Below are positions 1 to 8,430 of a DNA stretch of 64,000 bases, piece by piece; positions within the stretch are counted from its first letter, which is position 1; every line of letters begins with the position of its first letter. Under the pieces are notes generated by a model. That model was not told the DNA's origin, searched no databases, and saw nothing but the letters and a program-made list of their open reading frames with translations. The stretch lies in the NCBI RefSeq assembly GCF_001424225.1, contig NZ_LMOR01000001.1:377427-441426 (forward strand), read 5' to 3'. Source of the DNA: Microbacterium sp. Leaf151 (lineage in GTDB: Bacteria > Actinomycetota > Actinomycetes > Actinomycetales > Microbacteriaceae). Both the position numbers and the translations under genes were made by a program.

Positions 1-389
1 GTCGGGGTCGAGGCCCCTACCAACTGCAGGCGGCCATCGCGCTGTGTCATGCCGAGGCGACGAGCGTCGATGCGACGGACTGGGACCGCATCGTGCTGCT
101 GTACGAGATTCTCGGCCGTGTCGCGCCGAGTCCCGTCGTCGATCTCAACCGCGCGATCGCCGTGTCGATGGCATCCGGTCCTCTCGAGGGGCTCGCGCTC
201 GTCGATGCGCTCTCGGCGTCCGGGATGCTCAAGGGCTCGCACCTCATCCCCTCGGTGCGCGGAGAGTTGCTGAGCCGGCTGGGGCGCACGCGCGAGGCCC
301 GGTCGGAGCTGTTGCGAGCGGCGGACCTGACCCGGAATGAGCGCGAGGCGGCGCTGCTGCGGCGCAAGGCTGACGCGCCCGGCGGGTGA
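1..389 (+). CDS. ECF-type RNA polymerase sigma factor, C-terminal part (5' end outside window)
   Basis: The window opens inside this gene. Reading from position 3 gives about 128 residues to the TGA at 387-389. No sigma region 2 or 4 is present; what remains is the helical C-terminal extension. Segments such as PSPVVDLNRAIAVSM, LIPSVRGELLSRLGRTREA and LTRNEREAALLRRK match the tail of the ECF42-like sigma factors (DUF6596 type). In that family the extension is TPR-like and the gene usually sits beside a small YCII/DGPF-domain protein, which would lie to the left. Family assignment rests on recognisable motifs; promoter targets cannot be inferred. Confidence 0.8.
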   Translation, partial: RGRGPYQLQAAIALCHAEATSVDATDWDRIVLLYEILGRVAPSPVVDLNRAIAVSMASGPLEGLALVDALSASGMLKGSHLIPSVRGELLSRLGRTREARSELLRAADLTRNEREAALLRRKADAPGG

Positions 390-441
390 CGGACGAACGA
401 CGGCGGGGCCGGAGCGAACCCCGGCCCCGCCGCGGGATGCG

Positions 442-1014
442 TCAGGCCGCGGGGACCTCTGCCGGGGCGGTGCGCGCGATGAGCGTCACGAGCGCCTCGA
501 TGATCGAGCGGAGGAAGTCGGCCGTGCCCTCGTCGGTCACGGTGCCGTCCTCTTCGAAGAGCCCGGGGGTCGACTGGATGTAGCCCTCGGGCTGTCCGAG
601 GACGAGGGCGTTGTAGTGCAGGAGCACCGCGCGCAGGTGCTGCTGGCCGGCGGCGGTGGCGACTCCGCCCTGCGAGGTGCCGACGACGGCGGTGGGCTTG
701 TCGTTGAACGACGCCTCGCCGTACGGACGAGCCGACCAGTCGAGCGCGTTCTTCAGGACGCCGGGGATGGAACGGCTGTACTCGGGGGTCACGATGATGA
801 CGCCGTCGGCATCCTCGATCGCGGTCTTGAAGGTCGTCGCGACCTCGGGGAAGTTGCCGTCATGGTCGGGCGAGTAGAAGGGGAGGTCCTTGATCGGGAT
901 CTCCTTCAGGGTGACGCCCTCGGGCGCGACCTTCTCGAGCGCCTTGGCGAGGCGGCGGTTGATCGAGGTGCTGGAGATGCTGCCGACGATGTAGCCGATC
1001 GTGTACTCGGTCAC
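442..1014 (-). CDS. NAD(P)H-dependent FMN reductase family protein
   Basis: 190 residues with a flavodoxin-like fold. The N-terminal phosphate-binding loop GSISSTSINRRLAKAL and the later VTPEYSRSIPGVLKNALDW are the hallmark segments of the NADPH-dependent FMN/azo/chromate reductase family, cytosolic enzymes that reduce flavins, quinones or azo compounds. I start at the GTG at 1012-1014 because AGAGAGG lies six bases upstream; the frame stays open for hundreds of bases upstream but there overlaps the oppositely oriented kinase gene and has no family similarity. It is divergent from the histidine kinase at 1156, with a 141-base gap holding both promoters. The physiological substrate is unknown. 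Confidence 0.88.
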   Translation of the reverse strand: MTEYTIGYIVGSISSTSINRRLAKALEKVAPEGVTLKEIPIKDLPFYSPDHDGNFPEVATTFKTAIEDADGVIIVTPEYSRSIPGVLKNALDWSARPYGEASFNDKPTAVVGTSQGGVATAAGQQHLRAVLLHYNALVLGQPEGYIQSTPGLFEEDGTVTDEGTADFLRSIIEALVTLIARTAPAEVPAA

Positions 1015-1155
1015 GATGATCCTCTCTGGGATGACGGGGGCGGAGAGCCCGGATGCATTCACCTGCAAGCATCCGGGTCGAATCTGTATTCCCCGCCCTC
1101 TTGACTCCGCCCCGCGGGGGATGCACGTGTCGGACGTCCGCTCTACCGTGGAGGG

Positions 1156-2415
1156 ATGCCACGCCCCACCCGCACCCAGCAGCGAGGCGACCTCGTGCTC
1201 GCTCTCGTGCTGTTCCTCGGCGGTCTGCTGAGCGCCGTGCTGTCGGCGGTCTCGGGCATCTACGGCGACGAACAGGGCTCGCTCGCCGTCGCGCTGGGAT
1301 ACGTCGCCGTCCTCGCCGTCCCCCTCGCGTTCCGCCGCCGGTGGCCGTCGGCGACGGCGGTCATCGTGTCGGTGGCGTACTTCCTGGCCGTGACGTTCCG
1401 CATTCCCGAGCTGTACGCGGGCAACATCGCGATGTTCATCGCGCTCTACACGGTCGGCGCCTGGGAACAGAACCGGCGCCGCGCCACCATCGTGCGCGTC
1501 GCGATCATCGTCGGCATGTTCGCGTGGCTGTTCGTGGTGATGTTCCAAGACGCCACGCAGCCCGTCGACGCCGCGGTCGAGGGCGCGTTCTCGCGGGCGG
1601 GGGCCTTCTCGCCGTTCGTGGCGTACCAGCTGCTCATGATCGGGGTGAACGCCCTCTTCTTCGGCGGCGCCTACTACTTCGGCGACCGCTCGCATCAGCA
1701 GATGCGCGAACGCGCGGCCCTCGAGGAGCGCACCGCCGAGCTCGAGGCCGAGCGCGAGGTGACCGCAGCCCAAGCCGTCGCCCTCGACCGCGTCCGCATC
1801 GCGCGCGAGCTGCACGACGTCGTCGCCCATCACGTGTCGCTGATGGGCGTGCAGGCGGGAGTCGCCCGCTCACTCCTCGACCGCGATGCCGACGCCGCCC
1901 GCGAGGTGCTCACGGGCATCGAGGGCTCGGCGCGCACGTCGCTGCACGAGCTGCGACACCTGCTCGAGACGCTGCGGACCCCCGGCACCGACAGCGCGCC
2001 CGACACCGCGCCCACCACACACGGGCTCACCTCGATCCGCGCGCTGGTCGACGACGCTGCTGCGGCAGGGCTTCCCACCACCTTCACGGTCGTCGGCGAA
2101 CCCGCCCACGATCCGGCGCCCCTCGTGCAGGTGAACCTGTACCGCATCGCCCAAGAAGCACTGACGAACGCCCGCCGCCACGCCGGGCCCGACGCGACCG
2201 CCGATGTCCGTCTGCGATTCGATCCGGATGCCGTCGAACTCGAGGTGTCGAACACCGGCCGCCGCGGCTCGTCGACGCCGGGGCTCGGACAGACCGGCAT
2301 GCGCGAACGAGCCGCCGTCTCGGGCGGGACGATCGAGATCGGCCCCCGGGCCCGCGGCGGGTATCTCGTGCGCGTGCGGGTGCCGCTCGCTCGCGCGGAG
2401 GCGACACGTGTCTGA
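1156..2415 (+). CDS. Two-component sensor histidine kinase (HisKA_3 / NarL-DesK type)
   Basis: 419 residues. The N-terminal part (about 12-175) has several hydrophobic segments, consistent with five or six membrane helices and a membrane-sensing input. A short coiled coil (about 180-210) leads to the HisKA_3 dimerisation/phosphoacceptor motif RIARELHDVVAHHVSL with the acceptor His near residue 220. A HATPase_c domain follows, with the N-box YRIAQEALTNARRHA and the G-box region GLGQTGMRERA. The start has GGAGGG directly upstream and also a -10-like TACCGT ending six bases before the ATG, so the transcript may be leaderless. It overlaps the response regulator by 8 bases and is probably co-transcribed with it. 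The signal is unknown. Confidence 0.92.
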   Translation: MPRPTRTQQRGDLVLALVLFLGGLLSAVLSAVSGIYGDEQGSLAVALGYVAVLAVPLAFRRRWPSATAVIVSVAYFLAVTFRIPELYAGNIAMFIALYTVGAWEQNRRRATIVRVAIIVGMFAWLFVVMFQDATQPVDAAVEGAFSRAGAFSPFVAYQLLMIGVNALFFGGAYYFGDRSHQQMRERAALEERTAELEAEREVTAAQAVALDRVRIARELHDVVAHHVSLMGVQAGVARSLLDRDADAAREVLTGIEGSARTSLHELRHLLETLRTPGTDSAPDTAPTTHGLTSIRALVDDAAAAGLPTTFTVVGEPAHDPAPLVQVNLYRIAQEALTNARRHAGPDATADVRLRFDPDAVELEVSNTGRRGSSTPGLGQTGMRERAAVSGGTIEIGPRARGGYLVRVRVPLARAEATRV

Positions 2416-3073
2416 GCTGCGCGTGCTGCTGGTCGACGACCACGTGATGATGCGGGCGGGCTTTCGCACGATCCTGTCGCTGGAAGACGACATCACGGTG
2501 GTCGGCGAAGCCGCCTCCGGTGTCGAGGCGATCGCGGCCGCGATAGAACTGCAGCCCGATGTGGTCTGCATGGACGTGCAGATGCCCGACATGGACGGCC
2601 TCGAGGCCACCCGCCGGCTCACAGCCGACCCCGCCTCGAAGGCAGCCGTGCTCATCGTCACGACCTTCGACCGCGACGACTACCTGTTCGACGCCCTCGC
2701 CGCCGGAGCGAGCGGGTTCCTGCTCAAAAACGCCGGCCCGGAGGAGCTCGTGGCGGCGGTGCGCGTCGTCGGCGCCGGTGACGCGCTCCTCGCGCCCGAG
2801 GTGACGCGCCGGGTCATCGCGCGCTTCGCGGGGATACCGCCCGCGCCCACGGCATCCGCTCCCTCTCCCCTGCTTCTGACGGAGCCGCTCACCGAGCGCG
2901 AGTCGGAGGTGCTCACGCTCGTGGCCGAGGCGATGAGCAACGCCGAGATCGCCGCGCGGCTGTTCATCGGCGAGGCGACCGTCAAGACGCACGTGTCGAA
3001 CGTGCTGCAGAAGCTCGGCGCCCGCGACCGCGTGCAGGCCGTCGTGCTCGCCCACCGGCACGGGTTGGCCTGA
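2408..3073 (+). CDS. LuxR/NarL-family response regulator
   Basis: 221 residues from the GTG at 2408, which overlaps the end of the kinase gene by 8 bases. The receiver domain (about 1-120) has the acidic pair D10/D11, the phosphoacceptor D56 in CMDVQMPDMDG, the conserved T of VTTF and K of LLKNA. After a linker rich in Pro and Ala, the LuxR-type helix-turn-helix (about 150-215) reads LTERESEVLTLVAEAMSNAEIA. It is the evident partner of the upstream kinase. The ABC exporter genes 130 bases downstream are the natural candidate target, as in other NatAB-like systems next to such pairs; that link is inference. Confidence 0.94.
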   Translation: MSELRVLLVDDHVMMRAGFRTILSLEDDITVVGEAASGVEAIAAAIELQPDVVCMDVQMPDMDGLEATRRLTADPASKAAVLIVTTFDRDDYLFDALAAGASGFLLKNAGPEELVAAVRVVGAGDALLAPEVTRRVIARFAGIPPAPTASAPSPLLLTEPLTERESEVLTLVAEAMSNAEIAARLFIGEATVKTHVSNVLQKLGARDRVQAVVLAHRHGLA

Positions 3074-3209
3074 CGCGAGCCGATCGCCCCACGCGGCGGG
3101 GCCCGTCCCGTCCTCCCCCTCACGGCGGAGGCCACGACCCCTCCCCGGGTGGAGGTGCCGCGGCATCCGGATGCCTAGCGTGGGAGACATCGAGAAGAAG
3201 GGATGCATC

Positions 3210-4094
3210 GTGCTCGATCTGAACGGCATCACCAAGAGCTACGGCGGACGCCGCGTGCTCGACGACGTGAGCTTCACCGTGGCCCCGGGGCGACTGACGG
3301 GCTTCGTCGGCGGCAACGGCGCCGGCAAGACCACCACCATGCGCATCGCACTCGGGGTGCTCGCCAAAGACGCGGGCACCGTCGCGCTGAACGGCGCGCC
3401 CCTCACCGCCACCGACCGTCGCCGCTTCGGGTACATGCCGGAGGAGCGCGGGCTGTATCCGAAGATGAAGGTCGCCGAGCACATCGCCTACCTCGCGCGT
3501 CTGCACGGCTTCGGCAAAGCCGAAGCGACGAAGAAGGCCACGGCGCTGCTCGAGCGACTCGGGCTCGGAGAGCGCCTCGGCGACCTCGTCGAGACGCTGT
3601 CGCTGGGCAATCAGCAGCGCGCGCAGATCGCGGCGTCCCTCGTGCACGAACCGGATGTCCTGATCCTCGACGAGCCGTTCTCCGGCCTCGATCCGCTCGC
3701 CGTCGACGTCGTCGCAGGTGTCCTGCAAGAGAAGGCTGCGGCGGGAGCTGCGGTGCTGTTCTCGTCGCACCAGCTCGACGTCGTCGAGCGGCTGTGCGAC
3801 GACCTCGTCATCATCGCCGGGGGCACGATCCGCGCCGCCGGCACCCGCGACGACCTCCGCGCTCAGCACGCGACCCACCGTTACGAGCTGGTCTCCGGCG
3901 GCGACGCCGGATGGGTGCGCGACGAGCCGGGCATCACCGTGCTCGACTTCGACGGCGGCTACGCCCTGTTCGACGCGGCCGACGACACCACCGCGCAGCG
4001 GATTCTCCGCGGCGCCGTCGCGCGCGGAGACGTCGCCAGCTTCGCGCCGCAGAAACCGTCTCTCGCCGAGATCTTCAAGGAGGTCATCCAGTGA
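3210..4094 (+). CDS. ABC transporter ATP-binding protein (NatA-like)
   Basis: 294 residues starting at GTG 3210. Walker A is GGNGAGKT (about 34-41), the signature is LSLGNQQRAQ, and Walker B is VLILDEPFSGLDP followed by SSHQLD with the switch His. A C-terminal extension of about 80 residues is typical of ATPases paired with ABC-2 permeases. I rejected the ATG at 3171 because a -10-like TAGCGT (3175-3180) lies after it; GTG 3210 is preceded by GAAGAAGGG. It overlaps the permease gene by a GTGA junction. The pair probably exports a small molecule, lipid or peptide, or sodium as in NatAB; the substrate cannot be read from sequence. Confidence 0.92.
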   Translation: MLDLNGITKSYGGRRVLDDVSFTVAPGRLTGFVGGNGAGKTTTMRIALGVLAKDAGTVALNGAPLTATDRRRFGYMPEERGLYPKMKVAEHIAYLARLHGFGKAEATKKATALLERLGLGERLGDLVETLSLGNQQRAQIAASLVHEPDVLILDEPFSGLDPLAVDVVAGVLQEKAAAGAAVLFSSHQLDVVERLCDDLVIIAGGTIRAAGTRDDLRAQHATHRYELVSGGDAGWVRDEPGITVLDFDGGYALFDAADDTTAQRILRGAVARGDVASFAPQKPSLAEIFKEVIQ

Positions 4095-5209
4095 ACACCA
4101 CCACTCCTCCCGCGCGCCGCGCGCCCAGCGAGCTGCAGAGCATCTGGCTCGTCGCCGAGCGCGAGATCGGGTCGAAGCTGCGCAGCAAGGCTTTCGTCAT
4201 CTCGACCGCGATCCTCATCGTCGCCGCCCTCGCTTCGGTGGTCTGGGGCGGTTTCGCCGCGAACAACGCCTCGGGCAGCGGCACGCCGGTGGCCGTCACC
4301 TCGCAGACGCAGAGTGCGGTCTCGGGCGTCGACGGCCTCGAGGTCACCGTGTCCGACAGCGACGACGCCGCGCGCGCCCTCGTCGAAGACGGAACGGTGG
4401 ATGCCGCCCTGGTCTCGGGGTCTTCGGACGCCGCGTTCGACTACACCGTCGTGGTGAAGGACGACGTGCCCTCGACGCTGCTGCAGATGCTCAGCGAGAC
4501 CCCGCCGGTGCAGATGCTCGATCCGGGTGCGGGAGCGGCCGACGCGTTGCGGTACCTGATCGCGCTCGGCTTCGGGCTGGTGTTCCTCATCGCCGCGTCG
4601 ACCTTCGGCGGCACGATCGCGCAGAGCGTCGTGGAGGAGAAGCAGACCCGCGTGGTCGAGATCCTCATCTCGGCCATCCCCGTGCGGGCACTGCTGGCCG
4701 GGAAGGTTCTGGGCAACACGATCCTGGCGATGGCGCAGATCGTGCTGCTCGCGGCTGTCGCGGTGATCGGTCTCGCGGTCACCGGACAGGCAGGGGTGCT
4801 CGATGCGCTCGGCGCTCCCATCGCCTGGTTCGCGATCTTCTTCCTGTTCGGTTTCGTGCTGCTGGCGTCGCTCTTCGCGGCCGCGGCGGCGATGGTGTCG
4901 CGTCAGGAGGACATCGGGGCGACCACGACCCCCATCACGATGCTGATCATGGCGCCGTACTTCCTGGTCATCTTCTTCAACGACAACCCCGTCGTGCTGA
5001 CGATCATGTCGTACGTGCCGTTCTCGGCGCCGGTCGGGATGCCGCTGCGCATGTACCTCGGTGACGCCCAGTGGTGGGAGCCCGTGCTGTCGCTGCTGGT
5101 GCTGATGGCCTCGTGCGTGCTGGCGATCGGTCTCGCGGCGCGGATCTATCGCAACTCGCTCCTGCGCATGGGCGCGCGCGTGAAGCTCGCGGAGGCGCTG
5201 AAGGGCTGA
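4091..5209 (+). CDS. ABC-2 type transporter permease (NatB-like)
   Basis: 372 residues, start GTG 4091 overlapping the ATPase stop by four bases. The order is a cytosolic N-terminus, a first membrane helix (about 33-52, FVISTAILIVAALASVVWGG), an extracellular domain of about 120 residues, and then five hydrophobic segments in the C-terminal half. The motif SVVEEKQTRVVEILISAIPVRALLAGK is the conserved cytosolic stretch of NatB/ABC-2 permeases that contacts the ATPase. It works as a complex with the upstream NatA-like protein and is the last gene of the kinase-regulator-transporter group; a strong hairpin follows at 5344. Confidence 0.92.
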   Translation: MNTTTPPARRAPSELQSIWLVAEREIGSKLRSKAFVISTAILIVAALASVVWGGFAANNASGSGTPVAVTSQTQSAVSGVDGLEVTVSDSDDAARALVEDGTVDAALVSGSSDAAFDYTVVVKDDVPSTLLQMLSETPPVQMLDPGAGAADALRYLIALGFGLVFLIAASTFGGTIAQSVVEEKQTRVVEILISAIPVRALLAGKVLGNTILAMAQIVLLAAVAVIGLAVTGQAGVLDALGAPIAWFAIFFLFGFVLLASLFAAAAAMVSRQEDIGATTTPITMLIMAPYFLVIFFNDNPVVLTIMSYVPFSAPVGMPLRMYLGDAQWWEPVLSLLVLMASCVLAIGLAARIYRNSLLRMGARVKLAEALKG

Positions 5210-5229
5210 GCCGCGGCCGCGGGTGACCC

Positions 5230-5333
5230 GGTCCCCTCGACACGCTCGGGGACCATCGACCACGGTGGCTGAGCCCGTCGAAGCCCCCCGCCTCCACGCG
5301 CGGAGCCCGGTCCCTTCGACACGCTCAGGGACC
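5230..5333. repeat. REP-like palindromic repeat cluster (three units)
   Basis: Three related short palindromes lie in tandem in the gap after the permease. Units at 5230-5254 and 5309-5333 have GGTCCC(C/T)TCGAC outer arms closing on (C/G)GGGACC; a third unit at about 5264-5285 carries GAGCCCGTCGAAGCC in the other orientation. The same family recurs at 23772-23942 and 62481-62503. Such dispersed GACAGGCTCAGGG-type palindromes behave like bacterial REP elements; no coding function is suggested here. Confidence 0.7.
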
Positions 5334-5343
5334 TCAGTGATGA

Positions 5344-5380
5344 AGGGGATGGATGCCGGGCACACCGGCATCCATCCCCT
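5344..5380. terminator. Bidirectional hairpin between convergent genes
   Basis: A perfect 16-base inverted repeat (5344-5359 with 5365-5380) closes a 5-base loop GCACA. The stem contains GGATGCC. It lies between the convergent permease (ends 5209) and VOC gene (ends 5386), so it probably terminates transcription from both sides. There is no long T tract, as is common in GC-rich actinobacteria. Confidence 0.8.
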
Positions 5381-5385
5381 CTCCG

Positions 5386-5766
5386 TCACTCCTCGAGAAC
5401 GGCCAGCACGTTGCCGGCCGGGTCGCGGAACCAGGCGATGAGCGGTCCGCCCTCGCGCATGATGCCGCGCGAATCCGTCGGGAAGTCGGCGTCGTCGTAG
5501 ATCTTCGTGTCGACGCCGCGCGAACGCAGGTCGTCGACGGCGGCCTCGACGTCGGCGACGGGGAAGTTCAGCACCGTGAACGACGCGGGCTCATGGTGCG
5601 GCTTGCCGTAGACCAAGACGCGGCCGCCCGAGCCCAGGTGAAGAGTGAGGAAACCCGAACCCTCGAGCACCTCGACCCGGAGCCCGAGAGTCTCGGCATA
5701 GAAGTGATGGGCGGCCTCGAGGTCGTCGACCGAGAGGCCCGAGTAGGCACCGTCGGGATGGAACAT
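5386..5766 (-). CDS. VOC-family (glyoxalase/bleomycin-resistance fold) protein
   Basis: 126 residues forming one VOC unit with the paired beta-alpha-beta-beta-beta modules: GLSVDDLEAAHHFYAETLGLRVE at the start and the closing FRDPAGNVLAVLEE. This fold binds metals or small hydrophobic ligands. Single-domain members act as lyases, isomerases or drug-binding proteins, and the sequence does not decide which. The ATG at 5764-5766 is preceded by AAGGAG. It lies 14 bases downstream of the anchored protein gene at 5781-6515 and is probably co-transcribed with it. Confidence 0.85.
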   Translation of the reverse strand: MFHPDGAYSGLSVDDLEAAHHFYAETLGLRVEVLEGSGFLTLHLGSGGRVLVYGKPHHEPASFTVLNFPVADVEAAVDDLRSRGVDTKIYDDADFPTDSRGIMREGGPLIAWFRDPAGNVLAVLEE

Positions 5767-5780
5767 GGCTTTCTCCTTCG

Positions 5781-6515
5781 TTATCGCGCCACGTACGCCG
5801 TGACGCTCTCGGACAGGCGGATGGGGATGCCCTCGATCTCGGAGTCGTCGGGATCGCCGATCGCGACGGTGAGACGGTCGTCGATGCCGAAGACCGCTGC
5901 GCCCTCCTGCGTGCCGCTCGCGCAGCCCGCCGACCACGGTCGATCATCGATCGCGGTGAACGTGACGATGCAGCGGCCGATGCCGTCGGCGGGCTGGGCT
6001 AAGAAGATGTCGAAGTCATTGACCGTGCCGATGAACCGGGTGCTGCCGGAGTCGATCGCGCTGTCGCGGAGCACGTCGGCCGAGATGGCGTCCTCGATCG
6101 TCTGCGGGAAGGTCAGCTCGGGATACATCGCCGCGGCGGGGTCGGCGGTGGCGGCGGGGTCGCCGGGCATCGACGCGGTCGCCGCCGAGCCGACGGCGAA
6201 CCCCACGCCGAGGAGGGCGACCGCTCCGACCGCGGTGAGAACCCCGCGGAGGACGGGTCGCGACGCGGGTGCGGCGGCATCCACGTCCTCGTAGGAGCGT
6301 TCCGGCTCGTCGAGGCGTTCCGGATCGTCGACACGGTCCGGCTCGGGGGGCGCCGTCGTCGGGTCGGCGGGCGCGAGCCGGTCGATGTCGCCGAGGGGCG
6401 GCCGGGAGCGGTCCTCCAGCTCGGCGAGCCGCTCGAGCATCGCGGGCGTCGCAGGCGCACCTCCGGCGCCGTACACGCGTTCGCGCAGGCGTCGTAACTC
6501 GACCTCGTCGTCCAT
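5781..6515 (-). CDS. Single-pass membrane-anchored protein of unknown function
   Basis: 244 residues. The N-terminal 90 residues are polar and acidic (MDDEVELRRLRERVYG), probably cytosolic, with a Pro/Asp-rich linker. One membrane helix spans about 96-117 (GVLTAVGAVALLGVGFAVGS). The C-terminal 125 residues are predicted outside and contain two Cys (GRCIVTF and SAGCASG) that could form a disulfide. The start follows a -10-like TAGAGT by exactly six bases with no ribosome-binding site, suggesting a leaderless transcript. I recognise no known family. It sits between a GH15 enzyme and a VOC protein on the same strand. Confidence 0.75.
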   Translation of the reverse strand: MDDEVELRRLRERVYGAGGAPATPAMLERLAELEDRSRPPLGDIDRLAPADPTTAPPEPDRVDDPERLDEPERSYEDVDAAAPASRPVLRGVLTAVGAVALLGVGFAVGSAATASMPGDPAATADPAAAMYPELTFPQTIEDAISADVLRDSAIDSGSTRFIGTVNDFDIFLAQPADGIGRCIVTFTAIDDRPWSAGCASGTQEGAAVFGIDDRLTVAIGDPDDSEIEGIPIRLSESVTAYVAR

Positions 6516-6535
6516 GCGACGACTCTAGGCCGGGG

Positions 6536-8317
6536 TCAGCCGTCGTGGTGCGGGGCCGTGGCATCCAGGGCATCGGCGGCGGCCACCAGCGCCAGGTGCG
6601 AGAGCGCCTGCGGGGTGTTGCCCGCCTGACGTCCGGCCGTGGGGTCGTACTCCTCCGACAGCAGCCCCAGGTCGTTCGCCACCGCCGTGAGCTTCTTCAT
6701 CAGGGTGACGGCCTCGTCGCGCCGACCGCTGTGCGCGTACTGCCCGACGAGCCAGAAAGAGCACGCGAGGAACGGATGCTCGTCACCCGTCAGCCCGTCG
6801 ACCCCGGTCGTGCGGTACCGCAGCAACCAGCCGTCGGGCATGAGGGTCTCTTCTATTCGGGCGACGGTGGCCAGCATGCGCGGATCGTCGTAGGCGCAGA
6901 AACCCACCTGCGGCAGCACGAGCAGCGACGCGTCGACCTCGTCGGTGTCGAAGTGCTGCGTGAACCACCCGCCCTCGTGCACGCCGTGCGCGTAGATGTC
7001 GGCGCGCACGTGATCGCGCAGCGTGCGCCAGACGTCGACCTCGCCGTCGTGCCCGCCGGTCTCGACGGCCCGGATGCCGCGGTCGAACGCCGCCCACACC
7101 ATCGCCCGGGAGTGGGTGAAGAAGTGCGGGTCGCCGCGCATCTCCCAGATGCCGAGGTCGGGCTTGTCGACCTCGTGCGCGAGCTGGTCGAGCAGGGCCC
7201 GCTGCAGCGACCACGAGAACGTCGTCTCCTCGACCCCGGCGTCGCGCGCGGCCTCGAGTGCCACCATCACCTCGCCGATCACGTCGGCCTGGTATTGATC
7301 GACGGCTCCGTTGCCGATGCGCACGGGGGCCGCTCCCCCGTAGCCCGGCAGGCTCTCGAGCTCCCGCTCGGGCAGGTCGCGTTCGCCCGCGATGCCGTAC
7401 ATGATCTGCACGTCGGCCGGGTCCCCGGCGATCGCCCGCAGCAGCCAGGTGCGCCAGTGCTGAGCGACATCGAGGTAGCCGTGATCGATGTAGGCGCTCA
7501 GCGTAAGCGCGGCGTCGCGGAGCCAGACGTAGCGGTAGTCCCAGTTGCGGGAGCCCCCGAAAGCCTCGGGGAGCGACGTGGTCGCCGCCGCGACGATGCC
7601 ACCGGTCTCGGAGTGCGTGAGGGCGCGGAGCACCATGAGCGAGCGCGTCACCAGCGCCGCGTGCGTGCCGGCCGACTGCACGCGGTCGGCCCAGGCGGCC
7701 CACCACTCGCGCGTGCGCTCCAGAGCGGCCTCGACGTCGAATGCCGGCGGGGCGTCTTTCCACGACGGACCCCACGACAGCACCGAGTCGACGCTCGCAC
7801 CGGCCGCGGTGGTCCACCGGCCGCGGTGCGTGGTGTCGACCGCGATCAGACGCGGGCCGCGGATCGTCACGGCATCCGGGCCGGCGACGGCGAGGATGAG
7901 GTGCTCGCCGCCGTGGCCCATCTGTCGCACCCAGGGCACCGCGCGAGCGTAGTCGAAGCGCAAGCGCACCTCGGTGACGAAGTCCACCTCGCCCGACACC
8001 CCGACCACTCGTCGCACGAGGGCGTCGATGCCCCCGTCGATCGGCATCGCGTCGTACACGTCGGCGATGCCGGTCGCCGTCTCCCACCGCGTGACGAGTA
8101 CGAAGGTGTCGCCGTCGTACCGCCGGGTCGCCCGCGCGTCGGGATCGGCCGGGCGCAGCGACCATGCCCCGTGCGACTCGTCGCCGAGGAGCGCGGCGAA
8201 CATCGACCCGCTGTCGTAGCGCGGGAGGCACAACCAGTCGACGCTGCCGTCGCGGGACACCAGCGCGGCGGAGCGGCAGTTGCTGAGGACGGCGTAATCC
8301 TCGATCGGAGTGGTCAC
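6536..8317 (-). CDS. Glycoside hydrolase family 15 protein (glucoamylase / trehalase-like)
   Basis: 593 residues. An N-terminal beta-rich domain (from IEDYAVLSNCRSAALVSRDGSVDWLCLPR) precedes the (alpha/alpha)6 catalytic barrel. Family markers are NWDYRYVWLRDAALTLSAY, IWEMRG with the catalytic acid Glu, HSRAMVWAAFDRGI, and EEYDPTAGRQAGNTPQA with the second Glu near the C-terminus. No signal peptide is visible, so it is probably cytosolic; related actinobacterial enzymes hydrolyse trehalose or alpha-glucans. I chose GTG 8315-8317; longer starts run into the divergent zwf promoter region. Adjacency to glucose-6-phosphate dehydrogenase suggests feeding glucose into the pentose phosphate route, which is inference. 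Confidence 0.88.
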   Translation of the reverse strand: MTTPIEDYAVLSNCRSAALVSRDGSVDWLCLPRYDSGSMFAALLGDESHGAWSLRPADPDARATRRYDGDTFVLVTRWETATGIADVYDAMPIDGGIDALVRRVVGVSGEVDFVTEVRLRFDYARAVPWVRQMGHGGEHLILAVAGPDAVTIRGPRLIAVDTTHRGRWTTAAGASVDSVLSWGPSWKDAPPAFDVEAALERTREWWAAWADRVQSAGTHAALVTRSLMVLRALTHSETGGIVAAATTSLPEAFGGSRNWDYRYVWLRDAALTLSAYIDHGYLDVAQHWRTWLLRAIAGDPADVQIMYGIAGERDLPERELESLPGYGGAAPVRIGNGAVDQYQADVIGEVMVALEAARDAGVEETTFSWSLQRALLDQLAHEVDKPDLGIWEMRGDPHFFTHSRAMVWAAFDRGIRAVETGGHDGEVDVWRTLRDHVRADIYAHGVHEGGWFTQHFDTDEVDASLLVLPQVGFCAYDDPRMLATVARIEETLMPDGWLLRYRTTGVDGLTGDEHPFLACSFWLVGQYAHSGRRDEAVTLMKKLTAVANDLGLLSEEYDPTAGRQAGNTPQALSHLALVAAADALDATAPHHDG

Positions 8318-8430
8318 CCTCGGATCATGGCAGAGGGCACCGACATCGTGGCCGGGCATCGCGCTAGTGGCATCCATGGGCTCGCTGCAAGCGGCGCACC
8401 GGTGTCGGAGGGGAGCGCTACGGTGGCCGC

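Noticed and set aside
1015..1833. Longer N-terminus for the FMN reductase
   Set aside because: The extension overlaps the histidine kinase antisense and is low-complexity; GTG 1012-1014 has a good ribosome-binding site and the family's normal N-terminus.
3171..3209. ATG 3171 as start of the NatA-like ATPase
   Set aside because: It lies before the probable -10 box TAGCGT, and the ATPase fold begins at the GTG at 3210 behind GAAGAAGGG.
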